Below are positions 41,145 to 50,716 of a DNA stretch of 64,000 nucleotides, in pieces; the stretch's first letter is position 1; every line of letters starts with the position of its first letter. Position numbers and translations under genes: made by a program. The stretch lies in contig JASPKZ010007553.1 in NCBI GenBank assembly GCA_030220185.1, positions 85,001 to 149,000 on the forward strand, read 5' to 3'. The notes below the pieces were generated by a model. It was not told the DNA's origin. It searched no databases and saw nothing but the letters and a program-made list of their open reading frames with translations. The DNA comes from Diploptera punctata. Lineage: Eukaryota; Arthropoda; Insecta; Blattodea; Blaberidae.

Positions 41145-41157
41145 AATTTGACATTTG

Positions 41158-41425
41158 ATCTTGTAGAAGAATTCCGGGCTGTTGGCCGTGGTCTTGAGGC
41201 TTGTAGTTCCTCGACGTTTCGCCAGAGACTGCGCGTCGCGGATAAATGTATAAATAGGGCAGGTAGTCGACAAAATTTGCCAGATTCAAGACAACTCTTG
41301 AGGATGCCGGACGTATTCTCTGTCGAAACGTTGAGGAACTACAAGCCTCAAGACTACGGCCTCCAGCCCGGAAATCTTCTACAAGATCATCATAGTAACT
41401 CCGGCCGTGAAAACCTAAGACAATA
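41158..41425. mobile_element. Hammerhead foldback element with 13-bp target duplication
   Basis: AATTTGACATTTG flanks the insert at 41145-41157 and 41426-41438. The left arm has TTCCGGGCTGTTGGCCGTGG, CTTGAGGCTTGTAGTTCC and TCGACGTTTCGCCAGAGACT; the right arm has their complements and the terminal CATCATAGTAACTCCGGCCG-TGAAAACCT. A ~75-bp unique centre separates the arms. The end sequence CCGGCCGTGAAA is shared with the Penelope 3' end at 13577-13592. Confidence 0.85.
41292..41340 (+). ncRNA. Hammerhead-like motif in foldback at 41158
   Basis: TTGAGGA at 41299-41305, stem II GCCGGA against TCTGTC (weakened by mismatches), GAAAC at 41325-41329, then GTT. Stem I is CTC/GAG here, against CCC/GGG in the other foldbacks: a compensated change. 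The left arm retains only the CGACGTTTCGCC half of the opposite-strand motif. Confidence 0.5.
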
Positions 41426-41840
41426 AATTTGACATTTGTTGATATTTCGTTAAGAGAACCGACTGGTGAAATTCAATTTTTGTTTTGTTTGTTTCGATCT
41501 GATTGTTTTTAAATCTTTATCACATACATTATGTGCTTCAGAAGTGTTTCTGTGAAGTTTGGTGTTCATAAGTAGAATAGTTTCAGAATTATGACTTTTA
41601 AAATCTATTTTTTTAATATTTTCTAAAAACATGCTCCTTACCATACATTTTTAAATATTCTCTCATGAATTTTGAGATTCAGGGTCTTTATGATTCCACT
41701 AAACACATTTGATATGCAAAAAAATCATAAAGGGAGGATACTGCTTATTTTTCATTTTTTGAAAAAGAAAAATTATTTTTTTATCCACTCTTATGCATTT
41801 CCATCTCAATATAAGAGAACATATTATATGTCATACTCTA

Positions 41841-42410
41841 CAGAGTAATTGAGAAATATGGCTATACGTTTGATCGCATTTTGTGACGAAACTATTATTA
41901 TTAAAGGAAACATGATGTTATCAATGGAAAGGGAATCCTTCAAATTACAACAACAGAACAAAACAAAACTAATCACTGCTCACGTGCAGTTTGGCGGGTC
42001 GATTTTTGTGGGCTAGCGTTAAACGCCTCCACAATTCTCTTCGTTGTTTCTGCATCCGTGCTAACGAGAGGCCTTCCAGGAGGTTTGATTTTCTGCATCC
42101 TTCCCGTTTCCTGCAGTCGTTTTCTCCACTTCCCCGTCGACGGCTGCAATGCTACGTTAAACTCACATCTTGTCCGTCTTGCGGCCTCACGATCATTAGC
42201 ATTCTTTACTGCCCATGCAGCAATTGTAATTTGCTGTTGCATATTCAACGCCATTTTGACTAATGACGTAAGTTCTACACTGTTTTGTTTTATTCCATTG
42301 TTATAATTTGAACAATTGCCTTTCCAACGATAATTTCATATTTCCTGAAATGGTAATATTTTCATCACACAACGCGATCAAACGTATGACCATATTTATG
42401 ATTCACCCCG
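41841..42410 (-). mobile_element. Mariner-like element, internally deleted
   Basis: 570 bp bounded by TA. Inverted repeats of about 130 bp: left CAGAGTAATTGAGAAATATG, right-end complement CGGGGTGAATCATAAATATG, both running on through ATACGTTTGATCGC and GGAAA blocks. The interior keeps the N-terminal transposase only. The family differs from the elements at 4061 and 28840. Confidence 0.85.
41973..42254 (-). pseudogene. Mariner-like transposase N-terminal domain
   Basis: A 93-codon open frame with ATG at 42254: MALNMQQQITIAAWAVKNAN, DREAARRTRCEFNVALQPST, GKWRKRLQETGRM, then PGRPLVSTDAETTKRIVEAF and NASPQKSTRQTAREQ followed by a stop. These are the two HTH motifs and the PGRP linker of mariner DNA-binding domains. 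The whole catalytic domain has been deleted. A DNA-binding-only product could in principle compete with related transposases, but there is no evidence that it is expressed. Confidence 0.8.
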
Positions 42411-42734
42411 TAGTAACTGCTAGCAAATTTGAATTATATATTGGGGAGTCTTACTTACTTACTCACTGGCACTATCGAACCCGTAGGTTCATGGCGCGCG
42501 GACATAAGCTCTCCATTCGTCCCTATCCTGAGCTAATGCTTTCCAATCATTTCCTGTGTAATCTACTTCCCTCAAATCATAGTTAATGTTATTCTCCCAC
42601 CTCATTCTTGGTCTACCAACTGGGCGTTTTCCCTCTGGTTTTCCTACAAGAAGCTTACATGCAAGTCTTTCATTCCCCATACGTTCAACATGTCCTGCCC
42701 ATCGCAGTCTACGAGACTTAACTGTTCTTATTAT

Positions 42735-42874
42735 GTGACTAAATAAGACAGACAGCGGACAGAATTGCCAGTCTCAAGACAACCCTTGAGGATGCCAGAC
42801 GCAGTCTCTGGCGAAACGTCGGGGAACTACAAGCCTCACGACCACGGCCTACAGTCCGAAAATCTTCAAGATCA
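42735..42874 (+). mobile_element. Single-armed hammerhead element in LINE-A
   Basis: The 12-bp repeat TGTTCTTATTAT at 42723-42734 and 42875-42886 marks the insertion; other LINE-A copies have this 12-mer once. The insert reads GCCAGTCTCAAGACAACCC, the hammerhead-like region, GAACTACAAGCCTCACGACC and ACGGCCTACAGTCCGAAAAT, ending AAGATCA. It is the right arm alone of the foldback at 28271, so a non-palindromic form also transposes. Confidence 0.88.
42780..42826 (+). ncRNA. Hammerhead-like motif, single-armed element
   Basis: TTGAGGA at 42786-42792, stem II GCCAGA/TCTGGC, GAAACGTC at 42813-42820, stem I CCC (42783-42785) with GGG (42821-42823). Identical to the 28392 motif, including the U in place of core C3. 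Confidence 0.55.
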
Positions 42875-43180
42875 TGTTCTTATTATATCTGGCTTCCCAT
42901 AAAGACCATGTAGTTCATTATTGTGTAGTCTTCTCCATTCACCTGTCTGTTCATCTCTCTTTGGTCCAATAATTTTCCTAAGTACTTTATTCTCAAATAC
43001 TTGTAATCTCCTTTCCTCCCTTAAAGTCCATGTTTCGCACCCATATAATATAACTGGTAGAATAAGTTTTAGACATTTTCAGTTTAACGTTTTTTGAAAG
43101 GAGTTGGACATCAAGAGTCTCTGCAATGCATAATAGCACGCATTTCCAGAATTGAGCCTATGTTTAATTTCTTTAACCAC

Positions 43181-43382
43181 AAAATTCCACTTTCATTGCA
43201 TACAAATTGCATCGTAACGAGCATTTTAAGTTTTTGAAAATGCAAAAAAAAAAAAAAAAAAAAGAAAAAAAGAAAATGGAAACACAAAAATATACAAATT
43301 AAAATTTTAGTATTAATACTGACCACACGTACAAGGTTATTTAAATTCTTACGTCACGGACTCAATTTTTCTCCTACAATAA
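43181..43382. other. A-rich stretch, possibly a retroposon tail
   Basis: A 19-bp A-run at 43245-43263 followed by more A-rich text. No flanking duplication could be confirmed. Confidence 0.3.
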
Positions 43383-43703
43383 TTATTTATACGAAAAATA
43401 TCCTAAAGAACCTGATTTATTAAAAAGCACATAAACAGAAAATGAATTTTTTGCCATTTTTTCTTCAATATTTACACCAGTCGGTGCCCTTAAGTAAACA
43501 GTTGTTTGGTTAGTGAATTTAACATGAATTAGATGTTCACGTAAGACAGCGGGTGGCTTTGCACCTGCGAGAGCGTAGTAAAATGTAAAGTTAGATGGAA
43601 ACTCTTCACTACATAAAGTAAGGACAAGGACAGTTTTAAGATGAAATAAATACTCTGAGAGAGTAGCCTTCAGGTCCTCGAACGTTATCTCTATGTGAAG
43701 CAA
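43383..43703 (-). CDS. Unrecognised 106-codon open frame
   Basis: Reads LHIEITFEDLKATLSEYLFH, LKTVLVLTLCSEEFPSNFTF, YYALAGAKPPAVLREHLIHV and FTNQTTVYLRAPTGVNIEEK. The composition looks more protein-like than most frames here, and no element boundary is seen. I do not recognise a domain. It may be an orphan exon, a decayed element or chance; there is no splice, promoter or conservation evidence. Confidence 0.2.
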   Translation of the reverse strand: MLHIEITFEDLKATLSEYLFHLKTVLVLTLCSEEFPSNFTFYYALAGAKPPAVLREHLIHVKFTNQTTVYLRAPTGVNIEEKMAKNSFSVYVLFNKSGSLGYFSYK

Positions 43704-44120
43704 GGCCTCCAGTCTATCTCAACATCGGTAAGAATTTAAACTTTCTTTTACGATTATTTACAATTTTAATATATTTATAACGTGTTTATTAATACAGCGA
43801 ATCGCTAGTCACAGTGAATTCTTTCATCTGACTCCCATACAAATTACTTTGAGGATCCAGAATTAGAGACTAATAACGTTTTCATGACGACTGTCTATGG
43901 GGATGTAACGGTTAGCGTGTGTAACATTCAGAGATCACGTTTCGATTCACCACTATAATATATGATTTTTTATCTGCTTTTTTGGACCAGGAAACGTATC
44001 CATTAATCTTGTGAGCACAACCTACTTGATATGAGAAGTATCAGAATCCGGTTAGGAAAAGTGGAAATAAAGTTTAGTGTATAGTGTCACGATGACTACG
44101 TGACACCTTATATTGTAGAC
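43704..44120. other. Unassigned; tRNA-like SINE head at 43905-43960
   Basis: GGGGATGTAACGGTTAGCGT (A-box-like) is followed 35 bp later by CACGTTTCGATTCACC (B-box-like), the spacing of a tRNA-derived SINE head. No body or tail is recognisable. Confidence 0.4.
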
Positions 44121-44288
44121 TCACTATTATGGTTGTCTAGCGGCTCGCTTTGTTTCCCCGCAGCTGTTATATATAATTAAATACAAAGATGCCGACTACC
44201 GCCACTATAATAATTCCGCATGTTAATTATTGTCAAGCATTGTCGCGCCACCCGCTTTTATATAAACGGACAACCATCATAGTGAGGC
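44121..44288. repeat. Small MITE with ~18-bp inverted repeats
   Basis: CTCACTATTATGGTTGTC near 44128 and GACAACCATCATAGTGAG near 44268 are inverse copies with one mismatch. The 165-bp interior is GC-richer than its surroundings and non-coding. No target duplication is clear. Confidence 0.55.
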
Positions 44289-44406
44289 GATAATACCGTC
44301 TTAGATAGCCAGTGGTAGCAACCATTTGTCAGCTTGGCACTCCGGAGTTATATTGTCACGGATTTAAAATCTTTTATTATATTCTTCTTTTTCCATTAAT
44401 TTTTAG

Positions 44407-44482
<76 letters not shown>
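44407..44482. repeat. (ATT)n microsatellite, ~76 bp
   Basis: Uninterrupted TTA repeats. It gives rise to meaningless poly-Leu/Ile frames that should not be read as protein. Confidence 0.95.
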
Positions 44483-44485
<3 letters not shown>

Positions 44486-44523
44486 GTTATATAATTATTA
44501 ACGATTTGCCAAGGATCCCCTGA

Positions 44524-44683
44524 AATGTTTTATTTATTTATTTATTTTACCTGATGGAGTTAAGACTGTAAGGTCTTCTCTTCCACTTCACCAGGGTTAA
44601 ATTAAACATACAATAAGAATTATGATTGATACATAATAGTTATAAACTACACAATATAAATTTGACAAGGGTAAGAAAGAAAA

Positions 44684-44737
<54 letters not shown>

Positions 44738-44953
44738 AAGACGTGCATGGAAGCTTCTTGTAGGGAAGCCAGAGGAAAAACGCCCAGTTGGTAGAACAAG
44801 ATTAAGGTGGGAGAACAACATTAACTATGATTTGAGGGAAGTAGATTATACAGGGAATGATTGGAAAGCATTAGCTCAGGATAGGGATGTATGGAGAGCT
44901 TATGTCCGCGCGGCCATGAACCTAAGGGTTCGATAGTGCCAGTGAGTAAGTGA

Positions 44954-45009
<56 letters not shown>

Positions 45010-45390
45010 GGTAATAACCTATAATTAGATTAAGTAAATGGCTTGGTAAAGAAAGTTTAAAATATAAAGAAACAATAAAAGTATACATGGAACATGGTTA
45101 TTTATATTATATTGTCTAAGGAAATATGAAGTGAGTTTCTTTTTAAACTGTTTTTTGAGTCGGGCAGTCCTTGATATACAAGGGGAGCGAATTCCGCAGT
45201 AGTGTGGCTGAAGCAAGGAAGGATGAGAAATAGTGAGATGTCCGATGTAGATGAATAGCTAGAGTTAAATTTTCTCTCGATCGTGTGTTTAAGTTATGGT
45301 GGGAGGATAGCGAATGAAAGCGAGTAGAATTATAAAGGAGTGATGAGGTGGACAAAGTGTTTTATAAGAAGCAGAGGCAATGTATCTTTC
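44524..45390 (-). pseudogene. LINE-E (CR1/Jockey-like) 3' end, split
   Basis: The minus strand reads SLSSHHNLNTRSRENLTLAI, HLHRTSHYFSSFLASATLLR and NSLPLYIKDCPTQKTV, then in another frame FKKKLTSYFLRQYNINN. The pattern R-HN---R----L-IP-HRT--Y--SF--A--R-WNSLP is the C-terminus of CR1/Jockey-type RT ORFs. The 3' UTR hairpin (GGTGAAGTGGAAGAGAAGAC) and a (AAATA)n-like tail end it at 44524. A (TAA)n-LINE-A-(TAA)n block at 44685-45005 divides it. Confidence 0.78.
44685..45005 (+). pseudogene. LINE-A 3' end between two (TAA)n tracts
   Basis: Repeats at 44685-44734 and 44956-45005 bracket 220 bp of LINE-A (44735-44955). It reads ERRAWKLLVGKPEEKRPVGR, TRLRWENNINYDLREVDYTG, NDWKALAQDRDVWRAYVRAA and MNLRVR. 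The piece probably inserted into a pre-existing (TAA)n tract, or the tract expanded on both sides afterwards. Confidence 0.88.
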
Positions 45391-45537
45391 GCCTGTCATT
45401 CCAATCAGACAACATTTCAAATACTGGAGTTATGTGGTCTCATTTACGGAGGTTGAATATTCTTCGATTTGGGGACTCTTTTACCACCGGGAAAATTTTC
45501 ATGGAGTTCATCCATGCCCTTGTTAATAAGTGTTTGA

Positions 45538-46200
45538 TCTTCTTCTTCTTCGGCTTTCCCCCACTTATAGGTTTGCCGTCTTCAGATACCATTTATCTCT
45601 ATCATTCCAATCTCCCTCTTCCAAATTCCTATCATCCATTATAGTTCTGACGTAGGTTTTCCATTTCTATCTTGGTCTGCCACGTTTATTTCTTCCAGGG
45701 GGTGACCATTGGTATATATTTTTTGGCCATCTTTCATTTTCCATTCTTTGTACATGGCCATACCATTTAAGTGTTTGATTTTCAATCCTCTTAACAACAG
45801 ATGTGGTGACATTCATTTCTCTCCAAAGGAATTAATTTCTTATTTTATCCTGTCTTGTTTTTTGGAGGCTTCTTCTAAAATAATCATATTCAACTGTTCT
45901 AATTTTGTTCTTTTGTAATTCCGTCAAATACCAAGTTTCACTTCCATATGACAAAATATTCTGTATTATACTCTTATAAATTTTCATTTTAGTTTCCTTT
46001 GTAATATTTTTATTCCAAATTATTCCATGTAATGTCTTAGTTGCATTTTTTGCCATTGCAATTTTAGTCTGTACATCTCTCTCAGAGGTACCAAAACTTG
46101 TAATTATTGACCCAAGATATTTAAAAAATTCACACTTTTTTATTTTCCCTGTTTCAAGTATGAGTGTGTGATCTACAGTTTCAAATATTCTCGCTACAGG
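45538..46200 (-). pseudogene. LINE-B 3' half
   Basis: The minus strand reads KYLGSIITSFGTSERDVQTK, IAMAKNATKTLHGIIWNKNI, TKETKMKIYKSIIQNILSYG and SETWYLTELQKNKIRTVEYD. Further shifts follow to the C-terminal WYGHVQRMENGRW-like region and the (GAA)n tail at 45538 (TTC on the plus strand). Confidence 0.82.
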
Positions 46201-46791
46201 TCATGTCCCACTAAGGCTATAAGGGAGAGATTCAACTGAGATGAAGAGAGATTACTGCGAGATATTTGTAAATTGCTGCATCAGAATTTGGAAAGAGCAT
46301 TGATTTTACAAATGTAGATATAGAGCGTGTGTTCAGTTACATCTGTTGACAGTTAATTCCTGCAACAAACTGGTATGAAGTCACGATTTTAATTTGATGA
46401 AAAGCAATTCTACTGTGACTCTGTGTACAAGGGGAACGTATATGTTTACCTTTTCTTAGTGCAGTCCATAATTTTCCATTTGGCTGTTAATAACAAGCAT
46501 GAGCATATCAAAATAAAGAAAACAATTAAAAGGTTTTCCAATTAAGGAAAATTATATTCGCTAACACGTGTAACTAGTGGATAAAGGAAATAAACCTGCT
46601 TATCACTTATTAAGATTGTAAAACACACTAAAGCAACATTGTTTGTTAAATCTGTTCAAGATAAACTTTTCAAATTAATAAAAAGTAGTAATTACACCAT
46701 AAATGAACAGTAATGACTTAGTATCTGTCGCATAATTAAAATCGGTATTATTTATTACGTCTTCACTTGTTTTATGCGATGTTCATAATTA
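46201..46791. other. No gene recognised
   Basis: Unassigned AT-rich sequence. Confidence 0.45.
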
Positions 46792-47341
46792 CACTGAGCA
46801 ACAAAAAAGAAACTTGTTTTTTTATCTCAGAAAGAAAAATATGTGATACTGATAGTATTTTTTCTCCTGAATTAAAATATGATATCGGTGTTTCTCCATC
46901 ACGCAAGATTTCCGAGATACATGAATTTGTAATTTCAAATACTTTAATATTTTCTACATTCAAAACTACACAATATTCGAACATTCGGACTCAATTAGAA
47001 AGTAAGAAATGACGATTTTCTGCTATATTTCGCCTATGGAGCATCCCTCTTGACGGTCCAACAATAATCGGCCAGCTTATTAGGATTCCATTTGCTTTGA
47101 TATCTCTTTTCCATAGCTGAAACCATTTGAGTTAGCTCATTTGGTTTTATTTTGCAATGGACAAATGCACGAAAAAACGTTTATTAAAAAAAAATATTAT
47201 TTAAGTCCATTAATTGAAATTGAAATAAAATAAACTGTGGGTGATGGAGAAATTCCGAATACATATTTGAAAACAAGATTAAAAAAACTGCATTAAGTAC
47301 AACTATTGGTACTCATGAGGCAAAAATCATGTTGAGCAGTG
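46792..47341. mobile_element. MITE-T copy 2, inverted
   Basis: The inverse of copies at 23932 and 55374, with ends CACTGAGCAACA and (complement) CACTGCTCAACA. Taking one base more at each end, AATT flanks both sides. Size 550 bp, internal order conserved. Confidence 0.78.
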
Positions 47342-47599
47342 TAATTTATACGATAAGTTCCTAAAGGGTTAGCTTTTTTTTTTTTTTTTACCGTATGAAC
47401 ATTTTGAAAAAGATAATTTCGGCGAAATGATGTGACATACGTAGCTAAAACATGTTTCAAATACCTTACTTTGAGTACCAGCAATTAAAAAAATCTTCCT
47501 CGAATATGTACAAATAACAAATAATTTTATGTAACATTCGTTTTTGTGTGTAACTCGAGATAACCTCAATCGTGTGACAATTTGATAAAGAATTGTTGC
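47342..47599. other. No gene recognised
   Basis: Short unassigned stretch with a T-run at 47374-47389. Confidence 0.4.
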
Positions 47600-48150
47600 A
47601 ATCTAACTAACTCACTGGCACTATCGAACCCGTAGGTTCATGACCGAGCGGACATAAGATCTCCATACATCCCTATCCTGAACTAATATTTTCCAATCAG
47701 CCTCTATATAATCTACTTCCCTCAAATCGTGGATAATGTTATTCTCCCACCTCTTTCCTTGTCTACCAACTGAGCGTTTTGCCTCTGGTTTTGCTACAAA
47801 AAGCTTCCATGCAACTCTTTCATTCCCCATACGTGCCACATGCCCTGCCTATCGCAGTCCACGAAACTTAACTGTTATTATTTCTGAGTTCCTATACCGG
47901 GTATATATATATCATGTAGTTGACTATTAAATGGTTTTCTCCATTCACCTGTCTGTTCATATATGTTTGGCCCAAAAAAAAATCGTAAGAACGTTATTCC
48001 CATATACTCGTAATTTCCTTTCCTCCCTTAAAGTAAGAGTCCATGTTTCGCTACATATAATATAACTGGGAGCATAATTGTTTTATATACTTTCAATTTA
48101 ACGATTTTGAAAGGAGTTGGGACGACAAGAGTCTCTCTAATGCATAATAG
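47600..48150 (-). pseudogene. LINE-A 3' end fragment
   Basis: The minus strand reads ARMGNERVAWKLFVAKPEAK, RSVGRQGKRWENNIIHDLRE and VDYIEADWKILVQDRDVWRS, ending MNLRVR. Upstream lie decayed GPKR, ETWTL and QLLSKSLN regions to 48150. An insert-like CCGGGTATATATATATC disrupts it near 47897. Confidence 0.82.
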
Positions 48151-48189
48151 AGAAAAGATGTAGATAGATAGATAGGTAGATAGATTAAG

Positions 48190-48305
48190 CTCGATAGATT
48201 CGAAATAGATTGATTTAGCCTGGTGGAGTTAGAAACGGCCATGTGGCCTTCTCTTCCTCTTTCACTCTCACCAGGACAAAACATATGTTACATATCAATA
48301 CTACA
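48190..48305 (-). repeat. LINE-E 3' UTR hairpin fragment
   Basis: The minus strand reads CCTGGTGAGAGTGAAAGAGG, AAGAGAAGGCCACATGGCCG and TCTAACTCCACCAGGC, then an (ATCT)n tail to 48160. The GG-GTTGAG/CTCAAC-like hairpin and GGCC palindrome recur at 44540, 50575 and 63480. Confidence 0.6.
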
Positions 48306-48353
48306 ACCACATTCCAAGAATATGGCATACTCACACGTATTAATTATCATCAT

Positions 48354-48817
48354 TAATGCCACGAGTGATTTCCAAATTATCGATAAATTCACGACCTCAC
48401 GACGAAGTGAGGAGTGAATTTCTCTAGAGATTTTGGACATCAAGAGTGGCATTTGTTAGGACTAGTTAAGCGAATAAAATGAAGCTGTTTCCTACGCCAC
48501 AATCATTATTTAACTATAGTTATTTTAAAGATATTTATATATTTAATTGTAAAACACGGGCGATGTTTGAAAACAAATGAGAACCGATAAGGTACGCTCT
48601 ATACTTAGACACTTCTTCTTTTGTTTATCACTACGCAACCAGATCATACTATGTAGGGCCAAAGGACTGCAATATGGTAAGGAGGAGCTTTCTTTAATAT
48701 GGTAATTATAACACTGATAAATATTTGGTGAAACCACGACTCTGATTGGTTGTAAAACAGAAATCATTGAAACGTGATTGGTCATCGACTCCCATTTGGG
48801 GCATGAGTTAAATAGTC
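48354..48817 (+). repeat. RepB copy 3, internally deleted
   Basis: Opens TAATGCCACGAGTGATTTCC, has the hairpin ACCTCACGACGAAGTGAGG, GGATGTTTGAAAAC-type text, then jumps from GCAATATGGTAA to GGAGGAGCTTTCTTTAAT, skipping ~250 bp. It ends CCCATTTGGGGCATGAGTTA. Confidence 0.75.
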
Positions 48818-49049
48818 TGTCAAATTGATTAATAATGAAAAGAATGTCTAATAATACAATAAAATTAAATACAATTAAAATTAAATTAACGATAGAACGA
48901 ATACAGAAAGGAATAACAGCTCGAATCTACTATACATAAAAAAAGATAAGAAAGAAAAAATACAAAGAAAGTAATAAACTGTAATGCATTAATCTATCGG
49001 TTATTATACAAGGCATTAGGTAAATATATTAACAAATCTTAAAACTATT

Positions 49050-49390
49050 TTTATTAATTAATGAAAAAAACAAATTATTAATTTTTAAAAAGTTTATGTT
49101 AATAATTTTATTTTCAATGTGTTTATGAAAGATGGTAAAGTTTGGCAGTCTCTGACATAGGGTGGAAGTGAATTCCATGTTCTAGCAAGAGAAATTGTAA
49201 AAGATTTCGAATAATAGGTAGTGTGATGAGGAGGGATATAAAGGACACTGTTCTCAAGGGATCGGTGTATCAGAGAGTCTAGTGAAGCGGTGTGATAAAT
49301 AATAAGGTAATTATGTGTATAATATTTTATAGAAAAGGCAGAGGGAATGGACGGTTCTACGATCTTGTAGACAAAGCCATGACAATTGTT
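49050..49390 (-). pseudogene. LINE-E C-terminal fragment
   Basis: The minus strand reads YYTHNYLIIYHTASLDSLIH, RSLENSVLYIPPHHTTYYSK and SFTISLARTWNSLPPYVRDC, then QTLPSFINTLKIKLLT with a stop. This is the same C-terminal pattern as 50109 and 44524. It abuts a LINE-A fragment at about 49393. Confidence 0.8.
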
Positions 49391-49392
49391 CC

Positions 49393-49500
49393 AGGAATAG
49401 CATGCATTTCCAGAATTGAGCCTATGTTTAATTTCTTTGTACATCTCATTCCTATTTGTGTTTATTGTTCCTAGGTATTTGAATTCAGCCACTTGAAAGA
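49393..49500 (-). pseudogene. LINE-A short fragment
   Basis: The minus strand reads VAEFKYLGTINTNRNEMYKE and IKHRLNSGNACYSWNN, the block just after the RT core. A junction with LINE-E follows. Confidence 0.75.
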
Positions 49501-50021
49501 ATGAATTGGCATATTGCTGTAAATTCCAATCAGTATTTACTGTTTTGAAGGTGAGAGTATTCACTTGTTTTTTCAACAAGCTATTAAATGCGATGTTTGC
49601 ACAAGTATTATATAGTTTGAAGCTGATATCTTATTCTCGCTGTCGTGAGATGTAATCTCTGGCACCCAGCGGATCCTTCTCACTGACACAACGGCCGTAA
49701 ACCAACCGTTAATATCGGGCTCAGAGTTCAATGTTTCCATTCTATTTTTTTTCCCCTCAACTTATTTCTTTAATGGAATTTCTTCAGTGATGCCATATTT
49801 TCATTTTATGTGCGTTCTTTCTACGCGGATTCTACAACTGTTATTCTGCTTGGTTCGGTATTTCGGTTACAAAAAAAAGCTGTTATTCCTTTGAAGACAA
49901 ACTCATATTTTATTAGGGTACCCTTCCTTTACCTTTTATTTGTTTGTTTATTTAATAACTTAATTTTAACATTAACAAGAGACTGTTTAACACTGCAAAT
50001 TTCTATAAGATACTCTACTAT
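49501..50021. other. No gene recognised
   Basis: Unassigned. GCACCCAGCGGATCCTTCTC near 49660 hints at an old repeat. Confidence 0.4.
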
Positions 50022-50477
50022 ACAGAGTGTTTCAGAATAAGTATTACAGACTTCTAGGGGTTGTAGAGGGGATTTAATAGATAGAGTTTTGATAAGGAAC
50101 CCATGTCCAGATTTGAGAAGTTATCCTCTTACCACAATATTGACACTAGGTCACAAGATAGCAGTCTGCTAACAATTCCTCTTCATAGCACTTCCTCCTA
50201 TTCTACTTCCTTCACAGTAGCCTCTGCCCGCTCCTGGAATCTCCTTCCTCAAGATATCAGGGGTTGCCGCACACTTGGTACCTTTAAGTCACGCTTATAC
50301 AGTTACCTGTTGTCTAATAATTAATTTTTCTCTATTTATTTAATTTTATACTGTGTCATTAATTTTTTCCTCTTTTTTATATATCTTGTACATATTATAT
50401 ATTTAATTCGTTAAAATTTAGAGTAAATCAAAATACATTATACATATTAATTGTATTGTATTCATAACTTGTAATCG

Positions 50478-50525
<48 letters not shown>

Positions 50526-50629
50526 GTAATTTAGATTTAAGACTATTTTTTGTTGTTTGTATTTTTTTTAAACCTGGTTGAGTGGTAGACAAGGCCTTAA
50601 GGCCTTAACTCTGCCAGGTAAAATAAAGC

Positions 50630-50716
<87 letters not shown>

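Larger units (their letters stand above)
42451..43180 (-). pseudogene. LINE-A 3' end, split by a hammerhead element
   Basis: The minus strand reads GNERLACKLLVGKPEGKRPV, GRPRMRWENNINYDLREVDY and TGNDWKALAQDRDEWRAYVR. Beyond the insert at 42735-42874 it continues through the RKPDI, DEQTGEWRRLHN, ETWTL and YALQR-like regions. The tail is (TAAG)n, seen as ACTTACTTACTC at 42451. Confidence 0.88.

Noticed and set aside
44312..44494. Poly-leucine frame as a membrane protein
   Set aside because: The leucine run is the (ATT)n microsatellite at 44407-44482.
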